The notes under the pieces are model-generated. The model worked only from the letters and a program-made list of their open reading frames with translations, was not told the DNA's origin and did not search any database. 64,000 nt of DNA, from assembly GCA_022709905.1 (NCBI GenBank), contig JAKLHY010000022.1:1-64000 (forward strand), read 5' to 3'. The position numbers were made by a program, and so were the translations under genes. This DNA is from Verrucomicrobiota bacterium. GTDB taxonomy: Bacteria > Verrucomicrobiota > Verrucomicrobiia > Limisphaerales > UBA1319. The first letter of the stretch is position 1. Each line of letters begins with the position of its first letter. Below, in pieces: positions 17,381 to 24,597 of the stretch.

Positions 17381-19045
17381 TTATCCTCCGTTCGCATTGC
17401 CCTTGGCCATCCAGCTCCGAATGGCTTCGGTCATGTTATTCGGATTTTCACGAACCAACTGATTTAAAACCTCCACCGTCACTACGGCCGGCTCGGATTC
17501 CTCCTGCCATGGAACCCTGGATTTGCCGTTTCCGTGACCGTTGCCGTGACCGTTGCCATTGCCATTGCTATGGCCATTACCCCCGTTTTTGCCCGCAAGC
17601 GGCCCCAGCGGAATCCCGATCGGGATGTTCTCCGCCGGGGTTCGCCGGAATGACCGCCAGAAGACCAGAAGGACCCCCAACGCCAGCGCCGGATATAATA
17701 GGTTTTTGCCCAGGTTCAGCCAGAACTCGCGCTGCTGCTGCGTCTCGACCTGGCGTGTCAAGTCCACCGCAAGCTGGTCGTTGAACGGCATCTCCTCCAA
17801 GGCAATCTCGTCCTTTCGGGAACCGTCGCCTTCCACCACAATCCCCAAGGCATTCTGCACAATATTCCGCAATTTCTGCAGCTCTTCCTGCGTCCGGGGC
17901 AACGGCTTGCGATCCGGTCCGGTTCCCTCCATCCGCGTGGCGACAAACACCGCGGCCGACAGCCTCTTGATCCCTCCCCCCGACTGCAAAATCGTGCTGG
18001 TGGATTCGTTGATGTCGTATTCCTTGTTCATGGTTTTCTTCCGCATCCGCGAATTGTTGACGGGCGCTGTGGAGGCCAGATTGGTTTCGGTGGTGGCGTT
18101 GGCTGTGACCCCCACGACGCCACCGCTGCTACCGGAAAGCGTGTCGGTGGTCTCGTCGTTCACGGTCTCGGTGCGGGCGACCTGGCCGTCCGGATCATAC
18201 TTCTTTTCGGTCCGGTTGATCGTGTCGAAATTGATTTCTGCGGCAACCCGCACAACGGCCTGGCCCGGCCCCAACACCTTGGTTAACAGATCTTCCGCCT
18301 TGCGCGCGAAGTACTGCTCCAGGTTCCGCCGAATGACCAGCTGCGAAGCTGAAATCCCCGCCAGCGAATCCGGCTCGGCGGTCTCGGTCTCCACATTGCC
18401 ATGGTTATCCACCACGGTCACGTTGTGGGCCTGCAGGCCTTCCACCGCGTTGGCCACCAAAAATCGAATCGAGTTGATCGCCGCTGGCGCCAATGGCGAA
18501 TTGCCCCGAACCCGGATAAACACCGATGCGGTGGGCCGTTTCTGGCGATCCACCAACAGACGGTTCTCCGGCATCACAATCTGAACCCACGCCCCTTCCA
18601 CATCGTCCAACTGGGAGATGGTGCGCGCCAGCTCTCCCTGCAAAGCGCGTTGAAAATTGGCGCGCTGGATAAAATCCGAAAGACCGAAATTGGGTTTGTC
18701 GAAAATCTCGAAGCCGACTCCTTCTCCCCGCGGGATTCCCTTCTCGGCCAAATGCATGCGCACATAGTGTTTCTTGTCCCGGGGCACGAGAATCCTGCCC
18801 CCTGACTCGCTCAGGCGATACGGGACCTTCATTTCATCGATCGCGGAAATCACCTTCGCGGCCTCGGCTTCATCCAGTTTGCCGTAAAGCAAGGCATATT
18901 CCGTGCGGCTGGACCAGAATCCCACCCCGAGCAATCCCCCCACGACCACGACGGCTGCCAGCACCACGCTGATCCGCTGATTGAGACCCAACTGCTTCCA
19001 GATCTCGAGCAGTTGGTGCCCCAGTTGGTTAAGGTTCTTCATCAT
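17381..19045 (-). CDS. fliF: Flagellar MS-ring protein FliF
   Basis: A 554-residue protein forming the MS ring in the inner membrane. Transmembrane helix 1 is at about 24-48 ('ISVVLAAVVVVGGLLGVGFW'). The ring-building motif region follows ('MKVPYRLSESGGRILVPRDK', 'GVGFEIFDKPNFGLSDF', 'GELARTISQLDDVEGAWVQI'). Helix 2 is at about 447-465 ('LLYPALALGVLLVFWRSF'). The cytoplasmic tail contains an unusual Gly-Asn-His tract (nucleotides about 17520-17590) before the FliG-binding end 'LVRENPNNMTEAIRSWM'. It sits between fliE and fliG. Confidence 0.96.
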   Translation of the reverse strand: MMKNLNQLGHQLLEIWKQLGLNQRISVVLAAVVVVGGLLGVGFWSSRTEYALLYGKLDEAEAAKVISAIDEMKVPYRLSESGGRILVPRDKKHYVRMHLAEKGIPRGEGVGFEIFDKPNFGLSDFIQRANFQRALQGELARTISQLDDVEGAWVQIVMPENRLLVDRQKRPTASVFIRVRGNSPLAPAAINSIRFLVANAVEGLQAHNVTVVDNHGNVETETAEPDSLAGISASQLVIRRNLEQYFARKAEDLLTKVLGPGQAVVRVAAEINFDTINRTEKKYDPDGQVARTETVNDETTDTLSGSSGGVVGVTANATTETNLASTAPVNNSRMRKKTMNKEYDINESTSTILQSGGGIKRLSAAVFVATRMEGTGPDRKPLPRTQEELQKLRNIVQNALGIVVEGDGSRKDEIALEEMPFNDQLAVDLTRQVETQQQREFWLNLGKNLLYPALALGVLLVFWRSFRRTPAENIPIGIPLGPLAGKNGGNGHSNGNGNGHGNGHGNGKSRVPWQEESEPAVVTVEVLNQLVRENPNNMTEAIRSWMAKGNANGG

Positions 19046-19102
19046 ATAAGCGGCTGAGTCATCCCAGATAAAACGTATTCCGGTTCAATACCATCCCAAG
19101 CC

Positions 19103-19480
19103 TCAGACCTGCATGCGCATCAGTTCCTGATAGGATTCCAGCAGTTTGTTGCGCACCTCGACCATCAGTTGAAAAGAGACACTGGCCTCCTCCATCGCGA
19201 TCATGGCCTGATGCAGAGAAACATCTCCTCCCCCAAACAAGCCCTGCACCGATTCCCGGGCTTCCACCTGCTTCTGATTCACCTCTTGCACCAGCCTGCC
19301 CAGCATGTTGCCGAAGGAACCCTCCGAAACCCGCGTCCCAGGGGGCTCTGCCTGCGATAATCCGTTCAGCTCTCGCAAGGCCGGACCCTGCAACCGCTGC
19401 GGGTCCAGGTCCGGATTGAGCCGCATCGGCGCCTCCAACCCGGGACTGGCAAATGTGCGAATGGCGGAAAGCGGATCCAT
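19103..19480 (-). CDS. fliE: Flagellar hook-basal body protein FliE
   Basis: A 125-residue protein joining the MS ring to the rod, the first protein exported through the gate. The conserved C-terminal part is clear: 'SFGNMLGRLVQEVNQKQVEA', 'DVSLHQAMIAMEEASVSFQL' and 'VRNKLLESYQELMRMQV'. The N-terminus is variable as usual. It lies 5 bp after flgC; the following gap to fliF is 57 bp. Confidence 0.94.
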   Translation of the reverse strand: MDPLSAIRTFASPGLEAPMRLNPDLDPQRLQGPALRELNGLSQAEPPGTRVSEGSFGNMLGRLVQEVNQKQVEARESVQGLFGGGDVSLHQAMIAMEEASVSFQLMVEVRNKLLESYQELMRMQV

Positions 19481-19485
19481 TTAAA

Positions 19486-19923
19486 TCAGGAGCGTTTGCC
19501 GATGGATAACGTCTGGAGCGCCATGTTTCGGGCGTTTCGAACCACCGAAAGATTGGCTTCATACGCCCGGGAGGAAACGATCAAGTCCGCCATCTCCTCG
19601 TGAATCGCCACATTCGGCATGGCCACCATTCCCCGCGCGTCGGCGTCAGGATGCCCCGGCATCGGAACCATCCGGAACGGACGGTTGTCCTTCATAATGC
19701 GCGCCGCTTCCACTTGCCGGTTCAATGCGGACGCCGGATCCAGGCTCGCTTGCTTCTGTTTCAGCACACTTTCAAAAACCACGATCTGGCGCTGATAAGG
19801 ACGCCCGTCCAAATCCCGAGTGGTGTTGGCATTCGCGATGTTCTGCGCAATGACCTCCATCCGCAAACGTTGAGCTGCCAGCGCGGAACTAGTGCCTTCA
19901 ATACCGTTGAGTATATTGATCAT
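19486..19923 (-). CDS. flgC: Flagellar proximal rod protein FlgC
   Basis: A 145-residue rod protein. The N-terminal helix 'LAAQRLRMEVIAQNIANANT' is followed by 'TRDLDGRPYQRQIVVFE' and the C-terminus 'EEMADLIVSSRAYEANLSVV', the family signature. Only 3 bp separate it from flgB. Normal length. Confidence 0.96.
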   Translation of the reverse strand: MINILNGIEGTSSALAAQRLRMEVIAQNIANANTTRDLDGRPYQRQIVVFESVLKQKQASLDPASALNRQVEAARIMKDNRPFRMVPMPGHPDADARGMVAMPNVAIHEEMADLIVSSRAYEANLSVVRNARNMALQTLSIGKRS

Positions 19924-19926
19924 AGG

Positions 19927-20310
19927 TTAGGAAGAACGCCCCGTGATTGCCAGCCGCAGTTTCAATAACGAAGCCGTCAACATCTGGACTTCCATCTGAT
20001 GAGCCACTGCGTTCTGGTTCATCTTCAACAACTCGTCCTCCAACTGCACGGTGTTGCCGTCTCGGGTTCGCGCAATCGCCGTCCGGTCCACCTCCACACG
20101 GGGTTTGATCTGGGAAACCTGGGATTGCCCCCCGGCCGATACGGCCTGACGAAGCTCTTCCGCGAAGGAAGGCGCCAGATCAATCCTCTGATAACGAGGA
20201 ACTTCCACGTGGGCGATGTTATTGGCGATGGCCTCGTGACGCAGCGCGGTGGCATCAAGCATCTTCTTGAGAGCCACATAATTTGTCTGGTTGAACAGCG
20301 CGTCAATCAT
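19927..20310 (-). CDS. flgB: Flagellar proximal rod protein FlgB
   Basis: A 127-residue rod protein, first gene of the operon. It has 'LLDATALR--AIANNIA'-type sequence, here 'MLDATALRHEAIANNIAHVE' then 'VPRYQRIDLAPSFAEELRQA', and ends 'AVAHQMEVQMLTASLLKLRL'. It begins 31 bp downstream of the -12 element of a sigma-54-type promoter on the same strand (20341-20355). No strong Shine-Dalgarno sequence is seen before the ATG. Confidence 0.95.
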   Translation of the reverse strand: MIDALFNQTNYVALKKMLDATALRHEAIANNIAHVEVPRYQRIDLAPSFAEELRQAVSAGGQSQVSQIKPRVEVDRTAIARTRDGNTVQLEDELLKMNQNAVAHQMEVQMLTASLLKLRLAITGRSS

Positions 20311-20340
20311 AGCTACGGTCTAAAACCGTTTTACGGCCAA

Positions 20341-20355
20341 GCATTCATTGTGCCA
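20341..20355 (-). promoter_or_regulatory. Sigma-54 (RpoN) promoter for the flagellar operon
   Basis: Read on the minus strand from 20355 to 20341 the sequence is TGGCACAATGAATGC, followed by TT. Against the RpoN consensus TGGCAC-N5-TTGC it has the full -24 element, the invariant GG and GC, and exactly 10 nt between them; only the first T of TTGC differs (A). Transcription should start about 12 nt beyond the GC, near 20329, leaving a roughly 20-nt leader before flgB at 20310. Site recognition is by eye; an enhancer-binding regulator was not found in the window. Confidence 0.75.
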
Positions 20356-20472
20356 GCCTCCAAAAGGCATAGAAACACAAGGAATTGCCTGTCGTGCTGA
20401 GAACGGCCGGGAGGAAAATGTTACCGCCCAATCCCAAAGGCTAGGCAAGAGTGACCGGGTCTCCCAGAAACG

Positions 20473-20502
20473 TTGTCAACAGCATCAAACTCAGGGTATA
20501 CC
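20473..20502 (+). promoter_or_regulatory. Possible sigma-70 promoter for the DHH gene
   Basis: TTGTCA (20473-20478) and TATACC (20497-20502) with an 18-bp spacer match 5/6 and 4/6 of the -35/-10 consensus. The predicted start near 20509 is 17 nt before ATG 20526, which supports that start over the in-frame ATG at 20451. It faces away from the flagellar promoter. Confidence 0.4.
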
Positions 20503-20525
20503 TATGGACAGAACGAGTTTTTTCA

Positions 20526-21584
20526 ATGAGTGAACCACAAGAAAAACCGGCAGCGGCATCGCTGGCCGAACGATTGAGAACGTTCCTGGCCGAGCGCCGG
20601 GAAAGCCTCTCGCCGCTACTGATCTTGACCCACGATTTTCCCGATCCCGATGCGCTGGCTTCCGCTTATGCCCTGCAGCATCTGGCCCAAACCGGTTTTG
20701 GCATCTCTTGCCGTATCGCTTACGGCGGCGAAGTGGGACGCACGGAGAACAAGGCCATGATCCGCCTGCTCCGGATCCCCGCGCACAGGCTGAAACCGAT
20801 TTGGTTCAAACAGCACGCCGGCATAGCCCTGGTCGATACTCAGCCTCACTTCGAAAACAACGCATTCCCCGCCAACCGGCGCGCAACCGTTGTCATCGAC
20901 CAACATCCATCCCCGAGTCCGGCGGAAGCCGACTTGGTCCTGCTGGATTCCGAGTGCGGCGCAACCAGCGTGATCCTGGCCCGAGCCCTGCTCCAGCACG
21001 GGACCGATATCCCCAATCGTGTCGCCACCGCGCTGGCCTACGGCATCCTCACGGACACCCTGGATCTCTATCGCGCCCGGCGCGAAGATGTCGTGCAAAC
21101 TTATCTCGAGATCCTCCAACACTGCGACATGCGGACCCTGGCCCGGATCCAAAATCCGATGCGTTCTCGAAGGTTCTTCGCCACCCTCGGCAAAGGGATC
21201 CGCGAGGCGTCCCAATACCGCCGTCTGTTGGTCACTCACCTGGGTTTGGTGGAAACACCCGACTTGGTTTCGCAGGTTGCGGAATTCCTCCTGGCCTACC
21301 GTCGGATTGCCTGGTGCCTGGTCACAGGCCGCTACCAGGGACGCCTCCACGCCTCGCTGCGGACCACCCGCACCGATACGCCGGCTGGCCCGGTGTTGCG
21401 CGACGCTTTCGGCAATCCCAAACAGGCCGGCGGCCACGGCCCCATAGCCGGGGGCAGCTGCCGCATTGGCCGGGATGCCGAACCCGCTGCCTGGGAAGCC
21501 TGCGAGCAAAAGATTCAGGCCGGCGTCGTCAAACGCTTGCGCATCGCCGCCTCAGTCGATCCTCGCAAACCATTCGTGCGGTAA
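20526..21584 (+). CDS. DHH/DHHA1 family phosphoesterase (NrnA-like)
   Basis: A 352-residue protein of the RecJ/NrnA superfamily, metal-dependent phosphodiesterases acting on short oligonucleotides, cyclic-dinucleotide products or pAp. Visible motifs are motif I 'THDFPDPDALASAYAL', the DHH-type motif as 'VVIDQHPSP' (Asp-Gln-His in place of Asp-His-His), motif 'ALAYGILTDTLDL' and a C-terminal DHHA1 substrate loop 'GGHGPIAGGSCRIG'. The Gln substitution in the name motif is shared by some family members and need not abolish activity. The start is chosen as MSEPQEK because the upstream extension overlaps the likely promoter. It is divergent from the flagellar operon. Exact substrate cannot be told from sequence. 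Confidence 0.85.
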   Translation: MSEPQEKPAAASLAERLRTFLAERRESLSPLLILTHDFPDPDALASAYALQHLAQTGFGISCRIAYGGEVGRTENKAMIRLLRIPAHRLKPIWFKQHAGIALVDTQPHFENNAFPANRRATVVIDQHPSPSPAEADLVLLDSECGATSVILARALLQHGTDIPNRVATALAYGILTDTLDLYRARREDVVQTYLEILQHCDMRTLARIQNPMRSRRFFATLGKGIREASQYRRLLVTHLGLVETPDLVSQVAEFLLAYRRIAWCLVTGRYQGRLHASLRTTRTDTPAGPVLRDAFGNPKQAGGHGPIAGGSCRIGRDAEPAAWEACEQKIQAGVVKRLRIAASVDPRKPFVR

Positions 21585-21704
21585 TGCCAGACCCTCGATC
21601 GAGGTTCTCAACACTGCGGGAGCTTTATGTTCGGCCTCCCATGATTCCCGTTGATGGGCGTCCATCTGCGGTTATGTCGTCTTATTTGCGGTTAAGCGGA
21701 CAGC

Positions 21705-21733
21705 TTGCCAGGCCGATTCAAGACCTTTACACT
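21705..21733 (+). promoter_or_regulatory. Possible sigma-70 promoter for the M3 peptidase
   Basis: TTGCCA (21705-21710), a 17-bp spacer, then TACACT (21728-21733). The predicted start would fall about 5 nt before the ATG at 21745, so the message would be nearly leaderless. The match is moderate. Confidence 0.3.
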
Positions 21734-21744
21734 GCGGTCCTTGG

Positions 21745-23886
21745 ATGAAACCGATTGATTATATTTTGGCCTCGACTGTTCTTATGATCTCACCTTTTGG
21801 CGCTGAAGGAGCGAATGCCTCTGCCTCTGCCACCGCTCAGGCACCGATACCGTTGCTCGCAGAATGGAAAGGACCCTACGGTGGATTGCCCCCCTTCGAT
21901 CAGGTCCGCGTCTCCGACTTTAAACCCGCCTTGACGGCGGCCATGGACGAGTATCGCGCCAACATCCAGGCCATTGCTCAACTTTCCGATCCGCCGACCT
22001 TTGAAAACACGCTGCCCCCCCTCGAACGCGCCGGCAGAACTCTTGCCCGAGTGCAGGCCGTCTATGGGGTCTGGGCCTCGACCTTGAGCACCCCCGATTT
22101 CCAGGCGGTTGAGCAGGAGATGGAACCGCGCCTGGCCGCGTTTCGTGATGAGATCTACCAGAATGAAAAGTTGTTCCGGCGAATCGAGGCCGTCTACCAA
22201 TCCCCAGAGAAACAGAAACTCAGCTCGGAACAACAGCGCCTGGCCTGGCTGTATTACACGACCTTTGTCCGTGCCGGAGCAAAGCTGAATGCGGCGGACA
22301 AAGCCCGCGTCGCGGCCATTAACCAGCGATTGGCCACGCTTTATACGACCTTCAGCCAGAACCTGCTTGCAGATGAGGAGGGACAAATTACGGTCATCCA
22401 ACGATCGGAAGACCTGGCGGGATTGCCGGAGGCCATGCGCAAGGGCGCTGCCGCTGACGCCGCGGCTCGCGGCCTGTCAAATCAGTGGGTGATCGCCAAC
22501 ACCCGATCGAGCGCTGAACCCTTTCTGGTCTACTCCTCCTCGCGCCATTTGCGCGAAGAAGTCTGGCGCCGATTCATCAGCCGCGGGGACCATCCCGGCG
22601 CTCGCGACAACAAACCTTTGATTTCGGAGATCGTGCAGCTGCGCGGTGAACGGGCCAGGCTTTTGGGCTACCCCACCCACGCCCATTGGCGTCTTGAAAA
22701 CACCATGGCCAAAACTCCCGCACAGTCCCTGAAATTGATGGAAGCCGTCTGGAAACCCGCCGTCGCCCGCGTGCGCGAAGAAGTCGCCGATATGCAGAAG
22801 ATTGCTGACTCGGAAGGCGCCGGCATCCGGATTGCCCCCTGGGACTATCGTTACTATGCCGAAAAGGCGCGCAAGGCCAAATACGATCTCGACGAAAACG
22901 AGGTCAAACCATACTTGCAGCTCGAGAAATTGCGGGAAGGCATGTTCTGGGCCGCTGGCCAGCTTTACGGACTTGTCTTCTCGCCCCTGACCCATATCCC
23001 GATCTGCCACCCCGATGTTCGGGTTTGGGAAGTCAAAGGACCTAACGGCCAGCATGTCGGCCTCTGGTATTTCGATCCGTACGCCCGCCCCGGCAAACGA
23101 TCCGGCGCCTGGGCGAACGCCTACCGCGGCCAGGAGCGGTTTGAACGCGAGATCACCCCGCTGGTATCGAATAACTGCAACTTTATGAAAGGCGCGCCCG
23201 GCGAACCTGTTCTGATCTCCTGGGACGACGCACGCACGCTGTTCCACGAGTTCGGCCACGCCCTGCATGATCTTTGTTCCAATGTGCGTTACCCCTCGCT
23301 TTCCGGCAGTAGTGTGCCCGCGGACTACGTCGAGCTGCCTTCTCAGATTAATGAACGCTGGCTGGCCACGCCCGAGCTTCTGAACCGCTTCGCGCGCCAC
23401 TATCAAACCGCGCAGCCCATCCCCCAAAGCCTCATCGACCGCATCAAACGCGCTTACACGTTCAATCAAGGCTTTGCCACCACCGAGTTTCTGGCCAGCG
23501 CCCTGGTTGACATGCGACTCCATCTGGCCACCCATCAGCCCATCCAACCGGCCGACTTTGAACCGGCTGAACTCGAAAAACTGGGCATGCCAGCCGAAAT
23601 CGTCATGCGCCATCGCCTGCCTCAGTTTGCCCACCTTTTTGCCGACGAGAGTTACTCGGCTGGCTACTATAGCTATCTCTGGGCTGATACACTAACCGCA
23701 GACGCGGCTGAAGCCTTCCTCGAAGCGGGTGGACTCTATGATAAAGCCGTCGCCTCTCGATTCCTCACCCACATCCTGTCGGCGGGTAACACCGTGGATC
23801 CCGCCGAGGGATACCGCCGATTCCGCGGTCGCGACGCTGGCATCGCCGCCTTGATGCGCGACCGGGGTTTTCCGGTCCCCGAATAG
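21745..23886 (+). CDS. Secreted M3 family metallopeptidase (oligopeptidase A/Dcp-like)
   Basis: A 713-residue zinc peptidase of the thimet oligopeptidase family, cutting short peptides. The zinc motif HEFGH is at residues 501-505 in 'TLFHEFGHALHDL', and the family's downstream helix 'YVELPSQINERW' supplies the third ligand (Glu in 'ELPSQ'). The Tyr/His region 'YYSYLWADTLTADAAEAF' near the C-terminus is also typical of M3. The N-terminus (about 1-30, 'MKPIDYILASTVLMISPFGA') is a signal peptide, placing it in the periplasm, as for many Dcp homologues. Monocistronic and convergent with the lipoprotein gene. Confidence 0.93.
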   Translation: MKPIDYILASTVLMISPFGAEGANASASATAQAPIPLLAEWKGPYGGLPPFDQVRVSDFKPALTAAMDEYRANIQAIAQLSDPPTFENTLPPLERAGRTLARVQAVYGVWASTLSTPDFQAVEQEMEPRLAAFRDEIYQNEKLFRRIEAVYQSPEKQKLSSEQQRLAWLYYTTFVRAGAKLNAADKARVAAINQRLATLYTTFSQNLLADEEGQITVIQRSEDLAGLPEAMRKGAAADAAARGLSNQWVIANTRSSAEPFLVYSSSRHLREEVWRRFISRGDHPGARDNKPLISEIVQLRGERARLLGYPTHAHWRLENTMAKTPAQSLKLMEAVWKPAVARVREEVADMQKIADSEGAGIRIAPWDYRYYAEKARKAKYDLDENEVKPYLQLEKLREGMFWAAGQLYGLVFSPLTHIPICHPDVRVWEVKGPNGQHVGLWYFDPYARPGKRSGAWANAYRGQERFEREITPLVSNNCNFMKGAPGEPVLISWDDARTLFHEFGHALHDLCSNVRYPSLSGSSVPADYVELPSQINERWLATPELLNRFARHYQTAQPIPQSLIDRIKRAYTFNQGFATTEFLASALVDMRLHLATHQPIQPADFEPAELEKLGMPAEIVMRHRLPQFAHLFADESYSAGYYSYLWADTLTADAAEAFLEAGGLYDKAVASRFLTHILSAGNTVDPAEGYRRFRGRDAGIAALMRDRGFPVPE

Positions 23887-24063
23887 GGTCTGAGCAACAT
23901 CGATTAGCCTTCGCTGTCGCGTTTCGATCCCCTCACTCCTTGGGCAGAGGAGGCGCCTTTCGAAGTTGCGCTCGAGGATTCCACCGCGGCGGCTGAGAAA
24001 TGCCATGACTGCTCCATTGCATTCCGTCGTTCCTCCATCGTTGCCGCCATTGCCCATGACGAA

Positions 24064-24486
24064 TCACTTCTTCCCTTCCAACAAGCCTCCAACCGCTTTG
24101 GCGGCTTCGCCCGACAGAAGCTTCTTGGCCTGGGCCATGAGGTCATCGAGGAGTTTTTGCTGTTCGGGCGTCAGCTTCAGAGCTTTCACCTTTTGCAGGG
24201 CATCGAGGGCGTCCTGGTATTTCTTCTCCGCAATCAGGGCTTTGGCGCGATCCAGCAACGGCTGCACCTGTTGAACGACTTCCTCGCTGATCTTGCCAGC
24301 AGCTTCCTTGACATCCGTGGCGGCCTTTCCAGCGGTTTCTTTCATTTGATCCACCGCGGTTGTCGTCAAGCTCTGCGTATCGGCAGCCGTGGAAGTGGGA
24401 GCGGTTGTTTCCTGTTTGCCGCATCCGACGGCAAGCAGACCGAATACACAGAGGATTCCACTGGTCATTTTGAATAATATTTTCAT
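24064..24486 (-). CDS. Small lipoprotein with helical repeat-like C-terminus
   Basis: A 140-residue protein with a lipoprotein signal: 'MKILFKMTSGILCVFGLLAV' followed by the lipobox L-A-V-G-C, so it should be lipid-anchored. After a Thr/Ser-rich spacer come Lys/Glu/Ala-rich amphipathic helices ('VDQMKETAGKAATDVKEAAG') resembling LEA/apolipoprotein-like segments, then a TPR-like hairpin ('ALIAEKKYQDALDALQKVKA'). The start at 24486 is chosen for the signal peptide; an in-frame ATG lies at 24510. Just upstream is an inverted repeat TAGGTT/AACCTA (24511-24530). Function not recognised. Confidence 0.75.
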   Translation of the reverse strand: MKILFKMTSGILCVFGLLAVGCGKQETTAPTSTAADTQSLTTTAVDQMKETAGKAATDVKEAAGKISEEVVQQVQPLLDRAKALIAEKKYQDALDALQKVKALKLTPEQQKLLDDLMAQAKKLLSGEAAKAVGGLLEGKK

Positions 24487-24597
24487 AGATCCTATTCTCC
24501 ATTCGTTCAATAGGTTAGCAGGAGAACCTAACTCCGCGAGGTGAAATCGTCAAATAGCCCGGCCGCATGCCCGAGGGTTCACCACCGCGCGAGCCCC

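Noticed and set aside
20616..21509. 297-codon minus-strand frame
   Set aside because: Antisense to the DHH phosphoesterase, whose motifs are intact.
22477..23634. 385-codon minus-strand frame
   Set aside because: Antisense shadow of the M3 peptidase.
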